DNA of 64,000 nucleotides from Fibrobacter intestinalis. Lineage in GTDB: Bacteria; Fibrobacterota; Fibrobacteria; Fibrobacterales; Fibrobacteraceae. A program made the translations under genes and the position numbers. Shown piece by piece: positions 1 to 9,065 of this stretch (positions are counted from its first letter, which is position 1; each line of letters begins with the position of its first letter). The stretch is taken from NCBI RefSeq assembly GCF_900167415.1, contig NZ_FUWU01000006.1, forward strand, positions 27,377 through 91,376, written 5' to 3'. A model generated the notes under the pieces. That model was not told the DNA's origin and searched no databases. It saw only the letters and a list, made by a program, of their open reading frames with translations.

Positions 1-317
1 TGCTTGGGATCCTGGATTTTAAAAATGCTCGCGAAGACGAACATGCCGCCGATGCCGATTCGGAACAGGGTTTCCAGACCTTTGATGGTAAAATCCTTGT
101 CCTTTCTGTAGGCGGGGACGACGAACAATATGCCGAGCGCCAGCGAAGCCAATCCAACGTGGATATTGTATTTCCAGATTTTGGGGAATTTTTCAATGAG
201 AAATTCTTTATCGGTAAAAGTCAAAAAGGATTCCGGGAATGCGACTTCGGCGACGGAAACGGCGACAAGAAAAGTGGCAATCAGCAGGAGAGCGGCGGCA
301 AAAATGTGCTTGCGCAT
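1..317 (-). CDS. DoxX/MauE-like integral membrane protein, 3' part cut by the window edge
   Basis: Read on the minus strand from an ATG at 317, the frame stays open to base 1 (about 105 residues). It opens with a hydrophobic N-terminal segment (AAALLLIATFLVAV). A charged loop and a second membrane span (GLASLALGILFVV) follow, and then FRIGIGGMFVFASIFKIQDP. That last segment resembles the first helix of MauE/DoxX redox-associated membrane proteins, with its small-residue-rich span followed by K-I-x-D-P. The start codon shares one base with the stop of the small upstream gene (TAATG), so the two are probably translationally coupled. The family is linked to thiol or quinone chemistry in the membrane. 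The role here cannot be fixed because the C-terminus lies outside the window. Confidence 0.55.
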   Translation of the reverse strand, partial: MRKHIFAAALLLIATFLVAVSVAEVAFPESFLTFTDKEFLIEKFPKIWKYNIHVGLASLALGILFVVPAYRKDKDFTIKGLETLFRIGIGGMFVFASIFKIQDPK

Positions 318-487
318 TAAAAGCCCTCCGGTTTTTCCATGACTTTCTGCGTGCCAATCCATTCGACGGAGCGATCTTCGCCGACTCGGAAATTGTTGAT
401 GATGGCTAGGAGGATGCAGGCGGCTGCAAATATGAAAAGCAGTTTCCAGTTGAAACTTTTGATGTATTGCAGAATTTTTTCTTTCAT
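317..487 (-). CDS. small single-span membrane protein (56 aa)
   Basis: This short frame starts at an ATG at 487. It encodes a basic N-terminus (MKEKILQYIKSFNWK), one membrane span (LLFIFAAACILLAII) and a polar tail ending in EKPEGF. Its stop overlaps the next start by one base (TAATG), which is the main argument that it is real. The product is probably a bitopic inner-membrane protein with its tail in the periplasm, acting with the DoxX/MauE-like partner. I do not recognise a family. Confidence 0.5.
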   Translation of the reverse strand: MKEKILQYIKSFNWKLLFIFAAACILLAIINNFRVGEDRSVEWIGTQKVMEKPEGF

Positions 488-547
488 AGTGTATAATCTA
501 TAAAAAGGCGGCCTCTAAAAAATTGCTTTGGTGAAGAAATAGTGATT

Positions 548-612
548 CGTGTGCTTCGACAGGCTCAGCAACCGTTTGTCGAACTAATCGAAGGGCTGCA
601 ACCGATTGGAAA
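548..612. repeat. dispersed intergenic repeat, TTCGACAGGCTCAG type
   Basis: The stretch contains GCTTCGACAGGCTCAGCAAC followed by TTGTCGAACTAATCGAAG, so the two halves are partly inverted copies built on TTCGA and TCGAA. Related copies lie near 29231, 30421 and 44217. It sits between the membrane gene pair and ilvD, outside any gene. Confidence 0.6.
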
Positions 613-680
613 ATGAATTTTTAGAGACGCCAAAATAGGCGTGAAAAATCTGTATCAAAGATTTGTTCTATCAAGTTTTC

Positions 681-686
681 TATAAT
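681..686 (+). promoter_or_regulatory. candidate -10 box for ilvD
   Basis: A perfect TATAAT lies 28 bases upstream of the ilvD start, which would give a leader of about 20 bases that includes the AAGAGGT ribosome-binding site. No convincing -35 hexamer is seen at the usual distance. Confidence 0.3.
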
Positions 687-713
687 TTCTGCGGAATCTA
701 TAAGAGGTAAAAC

Positions 714-2561
714 ATGAAAGATTTGCGTTCTAAAAAGACGATTGATGGTCGCGAAATGGCTGGCGCTCGTGCGCTCTGGATTGCGACAGGCACAAAGCCC
801 GAAGAATTTGGAAGACCTGTAATCGCTATTGTAAACAGCTTCACGGAATTTGTTCCGGGGCACGTCCACCTGCGCGAAGTCGGCAAGATTGTCGCCGAGG
901 AGATTCGCAAGGCGGGAGGCATTCCCAAAGAAATGAATACGATTGCCGTGGATGACGGCATTGCAATGGGTCACGGCGGAATGCTCTACAGCCTTCCTTC
1001 TCGCGAATTGATTGCGGACAGCGTGGAATACATGGCGAACGCCCACTGTGCGGATGGCCTGGTTTGCATTAGCAATTGCGACAAGGTTACTCCGGGAATG
1101 CTGATGGCTTCGATGCGTTTGAATATCCCGGCGGTGTTTGTTTCGGGTGGTCCGATGGAAGCCGGGCATGTCACGCAAAAGGATGGCTCGGACAGGGCTT
1201 TGGATTTGATTGACGCCATGATCGATTCTGCGGACGATTCCATTTCCGACGAGGATTCCGCGGCGATTGAAAAAGCGGCTTGCCCCACTTGCGGCAGCTG
1301 CTCCGGGATGTTTACCGCCAACTCGATGAATTCCCTGACGGAAGCGATTGGACTTAGCCTGCCCGGAAACGGGACGATTGTGGCGACCAACGCAGAACGG
1401 AAAAAACTTTTTGAAGAAGCGGGACGCCGCATTGTGGAACTTTGCCACCGCTATTACGACGAAGACGATGAATCCGTATTGCCACGTTCCATTGCGACAA
1501 AGAAGGCGTTTGAAAATGCGATGCGCTTGGATATTGCGATGGGCGGCAGTTCGAATACCGTACTCCATTTGCTCGCCGTGGCTCAGGAAGCACAGGTCGA
1601 TTTTACGATGAAAGATATCGACCGCCTTTCCCGCAACACGCCGTGCATTTGCAAGGTGGCGCCGACTGTGCACAATATCCACGTGGAAAACGTGAACCGC
1701 GCTGGTGGTATTATGGGAATTCTGGCGGAACTGGATCGCATGGGACTGATTCATCGCGACGCGCGGACGGTGCATGCCAAAACGATTGGCGACGCTATTG
1801 ATCAAAATGACGTGATGAAAAATCCTTCGGAAGAGGTGAAAAATCGCTATCTCGCGGGACCGGGTCGGAAGTTTAACATTTCGGCGTTCTCGCAAAATTT
1901 CCATTACGACTCGCTGGATTTGGATAGGGAACATGGCGCCATCCGCGATGGGGCGCACGCTTATTCCAAAGATGGCGGACTTGCGGTTCTTTACGGCAAT
2001 TTGGCGATTGACGGCTGCATTGTGAAAACCGCGGGAGTTGATGAATCCATTTTGAAGTTTACCGGCCCGGCTATCGTTTTTGAAAGCCAGGAAGAAGCGG
2101 TCGAAGGAATTCTCGGGAACAAGGTGAAAGCGGGCGATGTTGTCGTGATCCGTTACGAAGGTCCCAAAGGCGGCCCTGGAATGCAGGAAATGCTTTATCC
2201 GACGAGCTATTTGAAAAGTCGCCATTTGGGAAAGAGCTGTGCGCTTTTGACCGATGGGCGTTTTTCGGGCGGAACGAGCGGCCTCTCCATTGGGCATGCT
2301 TCTCCCGAAGCGGCGAATAAGGGCAATATCGGGCTTGTCCGGACGGGCGATATGATCGAAATCGATATTCCGAATCGCACGATCAATGTGGGTCTTACCG
2401 ATGCGGAACTTGCTGACCGCCGAAAAGAAATGGAAGCCCGCGGAGCCAACGCCTGGAAACCGGAAAAGCGAAACCGCCTTGTATCCAAAGCATTGCAGGC
2501 TTATGCGAAGATGGCGTCCAGCGCAGACAAAGGAGCCGTTCGCGACATCTCTGGCATTTAG
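714..2561 (+). CDS. ilvD: dihydroxy-acid dehydratase
   Basis: IlvD dehydrates 2,3-dihydroxy-3-methylbutanoate and its methylpentanoate homologue to the 2-oxo acids that precede valine and isoleucine. The 615-residue length matches the E. coli-type enzyme. Signature segments are visible: [12 protein letters not shown] (Cys118 and Cys122), [16 protein letters not shown] (Cys190, 193 and 196 for the iron-sulfur cluster) and GRFSGGTSG near residue 520. AAGAGGT seven bases upstream supports this ATG. The gene stands alone with its own terminator. Acetolactate synthase (ilvBN) is 33 kb away and leuB is elsewhere, so the branched-chain pathway is split in this genome. Confidence 0.97.
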   Translation: MKDLRSKKTIDGREMAGARALWIATGTKPEEFGRPVIAIVNSFTEFVPGHVHLREVGKIVAEEIRKAGGIPKEMNTIAVDDGIAMGHGGMLYSLPSRELIADSVEYMANAHCADGLVCISNCDKVTPGMLMASMRLNIPAVFVSGGPMEAGHVTQKDGSDRALDLIDAMIDSADDSISDEDSAAIEKAACPTCGSCSGMFTANSMNSLTEAIGLSLPGNGTIVATNAERKKLFEEAGRRIVELCHRYYDEDDESVLPRSIATKKAFENAMRLDIAMGGSSNTVLHLLAVAQEAQVDFTMKDIDRLSRNTPCICKVAPTVHNIHVENVNRAGGIMGILAELDRMGLIHRDARTVHAKTIGDAIDQNDVMKNPSEEVKNRYLAGPGRKFNISAFSQNFHYDSLDLDREHGAIRDGAHAYSKDGGLAVLYGNLAIDGCIVKTAGVDESILKFTGPAIVFESQEEAVEGILGNKVKAGDVVVIRYEGPKGGPGMQEMLYPTSYLKSRHLGKSCALLTDGRFSGGTSGLSIGHASPEAANKGNIGLVRTGDMIEIDIPNRTINVGLTDAELADRRKEMEARGANAWKPEKRNRLVSKALQAYAKMASSADKGAVRDISGI

Positions 2562-2578
2562 CTTGGCAAAGAATGTGG

Positions 2579-2610
2579 AAATCGCCCCGTTTTTAACGGG
2601 GCGATTTTTA
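2579..2610 (+). terminator. intrinsic terminator of ilvD
   Basis: A 13-bp perfect stem (AAATCGCCCCGTT with AACGGGGCGATTT) around a 3-base loop runs into a T run, 18 bases after the ilvD stop. Confidence 0.9.
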
Positions 2611-2720
2611 TGTATAAAGTGAAAGCGACCGATAATACTTCGTAGCTAGTGATTAGGAAATAGCGGTCAGAAGGAGAGGCTTTCTTGTTCGTGAGCGCAC
2701 CTCCACCGCTTCGCAGACGA

Positions 2721-4118
2721 TTATCGCGATAGCGTTTTCAGATATTCGTCGATCGCTTTTTTATAGGCTTCGACGCCTTGGGCCAGTCGCTTTGCCATTT
2801 CCTGCTGGCCTTTTTCGGAATTCATGTATTTTTCTTCTTCGGGGTTGCTGATAAATCCCAGTTCGACAAGAGTGGCTGGCATGAATGCCCCGACCAGAAC
2901 CATAAATCCCGCACCGCCGGCACCCGAACCCATTTTAGAAATTTTCCCGCTTTCGTAAGTGTGAATCGCTTTTTCGGTAAAGATGTAGCTTGCGTGTTTG
3001 TACTGCTCCAAGCGGGCCTGGATTTTCAGCCAGTCGAGGGGCGAAAGTTCGTCTTTGGTATTTTTATCGCCGTAGGTCTTGGCGACTTTGTTTTCCCGCC
3101 GGGCAATCGCGCGGTCTTCTTCGCTTTCTGGGTCGCGCAGCACGTAAATTCGGAATCCCTTTGTTTTTTTCTTGCGTTCCTTGTTGCCGTCGATGGCGTT
3201 GCAGTGCAAGCTGATGAAAAGGTCGCCGTTCCATTTGTTCGCCAGTTGCGGACGTTCGGAGAGCTGGATGAATACGTCGGTGCTCCGGGTCAGTTTGACG
3301 CTGAATCCTTTGGCGGAAAGTTCTTTTTTCAGTTTTAGGGCGACGGCTAGAACGATGTCCTTTTCCTTTGAAATCAGCCCGATGGCTCCGGGGTCCTTTC
3401 CACCGTGTCCGGGATCGATGATGATGGTCTTGACTTCGCGGGATCCGGCGGGTGCGTTCTTTTTCGGGGCGACGGACGTGGATTTGGAGGGCGATTCCGT
3501 TTTTGTTTTTGGCGTTGGCGAGGCATTTGCCTTGGCTTGGGCCTCAGGCACTTGCGCTTTTGGGGGCGGCTCGGGTTTTGAAAGAACTTGCTCGGTTTGC
3601 GGAGCCGCGGCGGAAGGCGTCTGGACCACTACGCTAGAATTTTCGACGGTTTCTTGGACCGGGATTTTCAGAATTTGATTGGCGGTGTCAAGAAGATAGG
3701 CTTTGGAAAAAGCCGCGCTAAAAATGTCGGCGGTTTCTTTGGCCGGAGTCCATACGGCGTCTTCTTCATAAGTGGAAGCTTCGCTCAGCCGGAGCGCTTT
3801 CCCGTTGGCGTAGATGTAGGAGAACCCGAGAACGAACGAGCATGAAAAATCTTTGCCCTCGGCTTTGAATCGGCGCAAGGTCGGATCCAGCGTGGCCGTA
3901 AGCCCTTCCGCTTTGGAAAGCTCTTCGATGGCGAGCATCCAGACGCCGTTCTTTTTGGCAAGGCGCACACTACCGCCCTCTCCGTAAGAGAAGCCTAAAA
4001 GAACGAACAGGGCGAGGACTAGTGCCTTCCACCGGCTTTGACGATTCTCGCGATGGCGAGCTTTTCGTCCCGGGCGATGACGTCCGCACGCTTGTCTCTT
4101 TGATCTTTGCCTCGGCAT
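2721..4118 (-). CDS. N-acetylmuramoyl-L-alanine amidase (Amidase_3)
   Basis: This zinc amidase cleaves the bond between MurNAc and the stem peptide, typically for daughter-cell separation. A hydrophobic signal segment (ALVLALFVLLGF) leads into an N-terminal domain of about 100 residues and a Pro/Ala/Lys-rich linker. The catalytic domain follows, with IIIDPGHGGKDPGAIG, FISLHCNA and ATLVELGFISNPEE holding the zinc ligands and catalytic Glu. The start is doubtful. The ATG at 4118 adds about 29 Arg-rich residues before the signal segment and overlaps smpB by 100 bases. No ATG or GTG lies nearer the signal segment, so a rarer start close to 4040 is possible. It is the last gene of the obgE-HU-smpB-amidase run. 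Confidence 0.9.
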   Translation of the reverse strand: MPRQRSKRQACGRHRPGRKARHRENRQSRWKALVLALFVLLGFSYGEGGSVRLAKKNGVWMLAIEELSKAEGLTATLDPTLRRFKAEGKDFSCSFVLGFSYIYANGKALRLSEASTYEEDAVWTPAKETADIFSAAFSKAYLLDTANQILKIPVQETVENSSVVVQTPSAAAPQTEQVLSKPEPPPKAQVPEAQAKANASPTPKTKTESPSKSTSVAPKKNAPAGSREVKTIIIDPGHGGKDPGAIGLISKEKDIVLAVALKLKKELSAKGFSVKLTRSTDVFIQLSERPQLANKWNGDLFISLHCNAIDGNKERKKKTKGFRIYVLRDPESEEDRAIARRENKVAKTYGDKNTKDELSPLDWLKIQARLEQYKHASYIFTEKAIHTYESGKISKMGSGAGGAGFMVLVGAFMPATLVELGFISNPEEEKYMNSEKGQQEMAKRLAQGVEAYKKAIDEYLKTLSR

Positions 4119-4501
4119 ATTCCTATTTCGAGTTTGGCGTATCGTTGTTTAAAATAGAGTTTCAAAGGAATCAGAGTGAGCCCTTTCAGTTCCGTCGCTT
4201 TGCGCATCTTTTGGATTTCGGAGACGTGCGCGAGCAATTTGCGCTTGCGCTGGGGTTCGTGCCCGAATCTTTTCGCGAAAAAATATTCGTCGATGTGCGC
4301 GCCGACCAGCCAGAGTTCGTTTTTGTCTTTGGAAACTTCGACCCAGGCTTCGCTGAAGCTGCATTTGCCAGCCCGGATGGATTTGATTTCGGAACCGACG
4401 AGTACAATGCCGACTTCAAAGCGGCTTTCGATAAAGTAGAGGTGCTGCGCTTTGCGATTGACTATCGTAGGCGTTTTGGGAATATTCTGATTATTGGCCA
4501 T
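4019..4501 (-). CDS. smpB: SsrA-binding protein
   Basis: SmpB carries tmRNA into stalled ribosomes for trans-translation. The 160-residue length is typical. Family landmarks are the N-terminal IVNRKAQHLYFIESRFEVGI, GSEIKSIRAGKCSFSEAWV, and the basic C-terminal tail KRADVIARDEKLAIARIVK that occupies the mRNA channel. The start overlaps the end of the HU-like gene by 11 bases, indicating coupling. The tmRNA gene itself is not seen in this window. Confidence 0.96.
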   Translation of the reverse strand: MANNQNIPKTPTIVNRKAQHLYFIESRFEVGIVLVGSEIKSIRAGKCSFSEAWVEVSKDKNELWLVGAHIDEYFFAKRFGHEPQRKRKLLAHVSEIQKMRKATELKGLTLIPLKLYFKQRYAKLEIGICRGKDQRDKRADVIARDEKLAIARIVKAGGRH

Positions 4502-4844
4502 ATCCGTCTTCGTTCTCTATTTTTTCGATAAATTCGCTGTCGGAAGACTTGGAATCGAAAATTTTGTTCAGTTCCCGGCTGGCTTCAAAGACGGGGCGAA
4601 TCTGGGCTTTGACATCGACGGGTTCACCGGTTCGCGGGTTTCGCGCTTTCCGCGCTCCACGCATCCGGAGTTTGAATCGGCCAAAGCCGCGCAGTTCGAT
4701 ATTTTCCCCGTTGATGAGAGCCTGTGAAATCGCATCCAAAAAATTTTCCACGATAACTTTCGTATCGACTTGCGCTAGACCGACGCGGGAGGCGATCTCT
4801 TCCACGATGTCTTTCTTGGTCAAATTGTTTTTGGACGCTTTCAT
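4491..4844 (-). CDS. HU/IHF-family DNA-binding protein
   Basis: About 117 residues starting at the ATG at 4844, one base after the obgE stop. A further-upstream start in the same frame would run 45 bases into obgE and is not needed. The HU/IHF fold is recognisable: LTKKDIVEEIASRVGLAQ, then GENIELRGFGRFKLRMRGARKARNP with the beta-arm Arg-rich tip NPRTGEPVDV. An acidic tail of roughly 25 residues (SKSSDSEFIEKIENEDGYGQ) is longer than in classical HU. It looks IHF-like, but whether it is sequence-specific is not visible. Confidence 0.9.
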   Translation of the reverse strand: MKASKNNLTKKDIVEEIASRVGLAQVDTKVIVENFLDAISQALINGENIELRGFGRFKLRMRGARKARNPRTGEPVDVKAQIRPVFEASRELNKIFDSKSSDSEFIEKIENEDGYGQ

Positions 4845-4845
4845 T

Positions 4846-5841
4846 TTATTTTCCCCAGCCGAACGATTTTTTGCGCTTGTCGGGAACAAGTTGGGAAAGT
4901 ATCCGTTTCAGTTCCGAAATGCCGTCGCCGGTGATTGCCGAAGTCGAAATGAATTTTTCTTTTTTGGCGGAGAATGCTTTTTCCGCTTTTTCAATTCCCA
5001 GATCGGATTTGTTCAGGGCGATGGCGTAGGGCTTTTCGACAAGTTTGGGGTGGAACTTTTTGAGTTCCTTGCGCAGGGTCTGGAAATTTTTCCAGGCGTT
5101 TTCGTCAAAGGCGTCGATGACGAAGAGGAGCGCGTAGGTTCTTTCGATGTGTTTCAAAAATTCGTGCCCGAGTCCCTTACCTTCGCTGGCGCCTTCGATA
5201 AGGCCCGGAATATCGGCGACGACAAAGCTCCGGGAATTTTCGGCGATGATGCCGAGAATCGGTTCCAGAGTGGTAAAGGGGTAGTCGCCGACTTTGGGGC
5301 GGGCACTGGAAATCTTGTTTACCAAGGAGGATTTTCCGGCGTTGGGAAAGCCGACCAGTCCGACATCTGCGACGAGTTTGAGTTCCAGATGGAGTTCCCG
5401 GCGTTCGCCGCGTTGCCCTTGGGTCGCTTTTTCGGGCCCCTGGAGTGCGGGAGTTACAAAATGGACATTGCCGAGTCCGCCACGCCCGCCCTTGGCGGCA
5501 ATCCAGCGCTGGTTCGGTTCTGTAAGATCCGCCAGAATATGCCCGTCGCCGTCCTTGACGAGGGTTCCGCAGGGAACATCGACAATCAGATCTTTGGCGG
5601 ATTTTCCAGTGCTTTTGGATGGGCCGCCGTCTTCGCCGTTTTTGGCTTTATAGACGTGCAGGTTGCCCATGTCCAAAAGGGTGGTGTATTGCTCGTTCGC
5701 CCGCAGGATGACGCTTCCGCCTTTGCCGCCGTCGCCGCCGTCAGGCCCGCCGAGGGGAACGAATTTTTCACGTCGAAAACTGCTGAGCCCGTTTCCGCCC
5801 TTGCCGGAACGCACTTCGATGGTCTTTTCGTCTAAAAACAT
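4846..5841 (-). CDS. obgE: Obg family GTPase
   Basis: This large ribosomal subunit assembly and stress GTPase has 331 residues. Residues 1-160 are the glycine-rich Obg fold (GKGGNGLSSFRREKFVP, GGDGGKGGS). The G domain shows GFPNAGKSS at 164-172, DIPGLIEGA, and NKSDLG. There is no long C-terminal extension. It is the first gene of a minus-strand run into HU, smpB and amidase, with gaps or overlaps of only a few bases. The ATG lies four bases after a TACATTTA box. Confidence 0.96.
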   Translation of the reverse strand: MFLDEKTIEVRSGKGGNGLSSFRREKFVPLGGPDGGDGGKGGSVILRANEQYTTLLDMGNLHVYKAKNGEDGGPSKSTGKSAKDLIVDVPCGTLVKDGDGHILADLTEPNQRWIAAKGGRGGLGNVHFVTPALQGPEKATQGQRGERRELHLELKLVADVGLVGFPNAGKSSLVNKISSARPKVGDYPFTTLEPILGIIAENSRSFVVADIPGLIEGASEGKGLGHEFLKHIERTYALLFVIDAFDENAWKNFQTLRKELKKFHPKLVEKPYAIALNKSDLGIEKAEKAFSAKKEKFISTSAITGDGISELKRILSQLVPDKRKKSFGWGK

Positions 5842-5845
5842 AGGG

Positions 5846-5853
5846 TAAATGTA
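5846..5853 (-). promoter_or_regulatory. TAnnTTTG-type box before obgE
   Basis: TACATTTA on the minus strand ends four bases (CCCT) before the obgE ATG, with a TTG 22 bases further upstream (5876-5878). No ribosome-binding site fits in the gap. It is one of many such boxes in the window. Confidence 0.5.
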
Positions 5854-5866
5854 GAAAAAATTGTGT

Positions 5867-6672
5867 TTAGTAGTTCAAGCCGAACGCCCACAGCGGTATG
5901 GTGTTGAGAGATCCGTGTTCTATGTCATCTTTGATGACCTAGCCGTTTTCGAGTGATTCCATTTGTTTGTATTTCTTGTTTTTGCCGTCCACTTCAAAAG
6001 TCATGCCATCAATCGAAAAATCTGAAACAGGTGAAGATGCCACACGGTTGTTGACTCGCATTAGCGACAGGAATGATGTTTCTCGCGGATTGCCTCTGCC
6101 GGGTTTATTTTCGGACTCTGCGAAACAGAGCGTCGGATTGGATAGGTAGATTTTGTCCACTTTTTCTAGGAAGTCATCTTGTCGTCTACGTGACGCAAAC
6201 GTGAAATGAACCCTGCTTTTTCCATATAGACAAAGTAATCCGATATGGTGCTGCGGTCAACGCCTATGGATCTTCCGAGTTCAAAGAAATTCAGCTTGAA
6301 TGGAACGCTACGGGCAATGATGTAAAGGAGTCTTTTTCACTTGACGGATCTGGCTGCGTTCATATTTGCGAATGTAGGAATGTCAACTTCTAGAGTTTGA
6401 TTGACCACGTTGTCGAGACGCGTATAGAAATTGTCTTCGTGAAAAAACGGATAATATCCTGATTTGAGACACTCCATCCATAAGGGAATCGGGCGCTTGA
6501 TGCTTTCGGGAAGCGAGAATTTGTTCGTGATGATTTTCGATAATGGGACTGGCTTTATTTTTGTATGGAGGGTATAGTTTAGATATTCACGTAACGACAG
6601 GAAAGACGGAAATGTGGTTTTAAAATTAAACAACAAGGAGCAACCAATAGAACTTCCACAAATAGTTCCCAT
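5867..6672 (-). pseudogene. decayed AAA ATPase of the DUF4143 type (C-terminal half)
   Basis: Three minus-strand pieces join into the C-terminal half of an ATP-binding protein. The first piece (to 6337) includes SLREYLNYTLHT, GYYPFFHEDNFYTRLDNVV and NQTLEVDIPTFANMNAA. An in-frame TGA follows, then KRLLYIIARSVPF, ELGRSIGVDRSTISDYFVY and MEKAGFISRLR. A frameshift near 6173 leads to FLEKVDKIYLSNPTLCF, then MRVNNRVASSPVSDFSIDGM. A TAG near 5941 interrupts the last block, which ends in PLWAFGLNY at 5867. The P-loop half is absent upstream of 6672. With three lesions and a missing N-terminus it cannot make the normal protein. Confidence 0.8.
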
Positions 6673-6861
6673 CCTGTATTTGGCAAAGTCCTCTTTGAGA
6701 ATCTTTCAAAACACACATTGAGCGGTTCCGATTTATCGAGTTTTAATCTTACGAAATTCCATTTTTGCTAGACATGGATACATATTTAAAAGCGAGGATC
6801 TTAAAGCGTATTTTTCAAAGTTCAATTGGTATATTGGATTCTCTCGGTTCTTATCCAAAAC

Positions 6862-8275
6862 CTATTTGAACAAATCGTCCAGCATGACTTCGCTATTGAC
6901 GAGACTGGAAGTGTTCGCGTTCAAAATGCCGTAGGTTGTGACGAACGTGTTCACGATTCCTTTGCGGGTGTTTGTTTCTGCTTGGAATTCAGCCATGCGG
7001 GAGCGGATTTTGTCTGCGTATTTTGTCGATATGGGGTAGGGGGCTGTGCTGAATTTGATTTCGCAGAGGTTTATCATGCGGTCTGCTCGGTCTATAATCA
7101 GGTCAATTTGTACATTCTTGTTTTGAAAGCAGCTGACGCTTGTAAGCATCCCCGAAATTCCAAGCTTTGCTTTAATTTGTTCGCTATGCATGAGGCATAG
7201 CGTTTCGAACGTGAGTCCGTGCCATGCGTTTATTGCGGGCGTGTTGAGGCTGTGCGTCCAAAATTGCGAATCCTGAGAACGATTTTCTTCGACAAACTTG
7301 AAATAGAAAATGCTGAAAAAGTCGGTGAGGCGGTAGATAATCCCTTTTTTCTTTTTTCCGAATGCGGCAATTCCTTGTATGAAATCGGAGCGTTCCAGAT
7401 TTAAAAGAATTTTGGTTAGGAATCCTCCTTGCATCTTGCTTGCTTTTAGGATCTCGTCTCGCGTAAGTCCCTTGGGCTTTGATGCCAACAAGCGAACGAC
7501 TTTCAAATATCGATCGGCAGAACTGAATAAAGCATTGTATAGCTCGTTGAACTCGTTTGCAAGTTGCCCGCCCTTAGTAAAAAACATGGTATCGATATTT
7601 TGGGCAAGGCTTTTTTTGAAGTCGATAAGACTGTAGTAATAGGGGACTCCGCCGAAAACCATGTAGGATTCCGCAATTTGGTATCGATCCCAGTTTCCTC
7701 CGTTTTTTTTTGCAAAATTCTTCCACTTCGTGCAAGTTGAATGGCCGCAAGTAGATTTTGGCGGTTATTCTGTTATAAAGTCCGCCTTGATTTTCAAATA
7801 GGTTTTCTGCCATCCACGATGTAGCGGAACCGTTGGCAATCAAGAATATGTCGTCTCGCAATGCAGTCCAGCCATTCCAAAATGATTCTAGCGCTTTGAC
7901 AAATTTGGAATTGGGCGTATCAATCCAAGGCATTTCATCCATGAAGATTATCTTTTTGGGAGATTTTCTTGCTTCAAGAATTTGCTCCAGATTGTTGAAT
8001 GCTTCAAACCAGTCGTTCAGTTTTGGAAGAAATAATGATTTTCCATATTTTTTCAAGGCTTCTGCAAATTTTTGCAACTGTTCGCTTTCATCGAGGTGAT
8101 GATCTCCGACGTAGCAAAAGTCAAACCGTTCCTTAAAAGTCTGGTTTACAAGGAATGTCTTGCCGATGCGTCGCCTTCCATAGATGATAGCAAATTCCGA
8201 TTTTGAGGAATTAACGCAGGCTTCTAGCAGTGAAATTTCGTTTGATCGTCCGATGAAATGTTTTTCGCTTATGTT
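6862..8275 (-). pseudogene. AAA ATPase with DUF234-type C-terminus, broken by a one-base insertion
   Basis: The N-terminal part reads EKHFIGRSNEISLLEA, then the P-loop IIYGRRRIGKTFLV, Walker B-like KKIIFMDEMPWIDT and NGSATSWMAENL. It runs out of frame at a run of nine A on the minus strand (7703-7711). With eight A the reading continues as CKKNGGNWDRYQIAESYMV into the long C-terminal frame (MVFGGVPYYYSL to MLDDLFK). That frame includes FYFKFVEENR and a nuclease-like tail (QIDLIIDRADRMINLCEIKF). No ATG, GTG or TTG precedes EKHFIGR in frame. The event may be a true mutation, homopolymer slippage or a sequencing error. Confidence 0.8.
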
Positions 8276-8285
8276 ACTAAATCTA

Positions 8286-8361
8286 TGTAAAAAATGGAGA
8301 TTTGGTAAATAATTTTATAAGAATGATTGCCAAAAGTGTGTAAAAAACTGAGATTTGGTAA
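8286..8361. repeat. pair of 23-base direct repeats upstream of the DUF234 ATPase
   Basis: Copies lie at 8286-8308 and 8339-8361. They agree at 21 of 23 positions, share GTAAAAAA and GAGATTTGGTAA, and differ only at the two central bases. The spacing of 53 bases is close to five helical turns, so a protein could bind both on one face. They sit between the ATPase remnant and the GIY-YIG gene, in an operator-like position. Confidence 0.6.
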
Positions 8362-8517
8362 TCATATCGCCCATGCGTGAACGTAGGAAAAATAGCTGAT
8401 TGCAAAATTCACAAGAGTCTGTAAAATTTTCTTCAAAATCACCGTGTTTTTATCAACACTCTTGACTTTGTAAAAAAAACATACATTGAAGTGCGAAAAT
8501 TGAAAAAAGGAGCTGTT

Positions 8518-9039
8518 ATGGCATGGGATTCGATAGAAGCAAAATGCTTGCGTGAAACATCAGAAAAAGATATGCCTGAAAAACCGGGTATTTATAAGTG
8601 GTGGGCTACAAAAAAGGCTTTAAAAGAAATTTTGAAGGCTTTAGAACTCGAAAAAGAAAACGATGCGCTTTCCGGCATTGAGCGGAAGGTCGAAAAGGAT
8701 TTGTATTGCATCTATGTGGGGCAAGCAAAATCCTTGGACGCTCGCCTTAAAGGGAATCATGTAAACGGCAAGGGAAAATCCACATTTCGCAATAGCGTGG
8801 AAGCCGTTGTAAAAAAGATTTACGGCGAACAAGATTTAGAAAAGAGAACAAATGATTTTATTGACGGACTAGAGATTGAATGTCGATTGGTTGAGCACGA
8901 CAAACTGGATAGTGAAGAAACGAAGGAAATTGGGGGAACTTATCTCCGCATTTTCAACCAACAGCATAATGGGGGAAATGACCTAAGAAAAAAGTATGGT
9001 ATCACCCAAAAAATGACTGATCTTAGGGGTGAAATTTAA
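8518..9039 (+). CDS. GIY-YIG nuclease-like protein
   Basis: The ATG at 8518 follows AAAAAGGAG at good spacing; a GTG 27 bases earlier is in frame but has no such site. The 173-residue protein has the ordered GIY-YIG landmarks: PGIYKWW near residue 25, CIYVGQAKSLDARL near 75 (with the catalytic-type Arg), and a C-terminal Glu/Asn pair in EETKEIGGTYLRIFNQQHN. These match the UvrC/Slx1-type nuclease core with no second domain. Base use looks more AT-rich than the flanking housekeeping genes. The FISUMP membrane gene follows after 26 bases, suggesting an operon. Nuclease activity is inferred, and the biological role is unknown. Confidence 0.65.
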   Translation: MAWDSIEAKCLRETSEKDMPEKPGIYKWWATKKALKEILKALELEKENDALSGIERKVEKDLYCIYVGQAKSLDARLKGNHVNGKGKSTFRNSVEAVVKKIYGEQDLEKRTNDFIDGLEIECRLVEHDKLDSEETKEIGGTYLRIFNQQHNGGNDLRKKYGITQKMTDLRGEI

Positions 9040-9065
9040 ACCATCTTCCAAAGGAGATATGATTT

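Noticed and set aside
621..2297. Long open frame antisense to ilvD (558 codons)
   Set aside because: It lies wholly opposite a clear dihydroxy-acid dehydratase and is rich in His, Arg and Asn, as expected from mirrored codon bias. It shows no family motif.
4491..4889. Upstream start for the HU-like protein at 4889
   Set aside because: It would overlap obgE by 44 bases and add residues absent from the family. The ATG at 4844, right after the obgE stop, is sufficient.
4900..5900. A tmRNA gene expected near smpB
   Set aside because: No acceptor-like ends, G-T-T-C T-arm or tag-peptide frame could be found beside smpB.
5867..8275. Decayed ATPases as part of an insertion sequence
   Set aside because: No terminal inverted repeats, transposase motif or target duplication is visible. 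The protein segments match AAA ATPases of the DUF4143 and DUF234 types.
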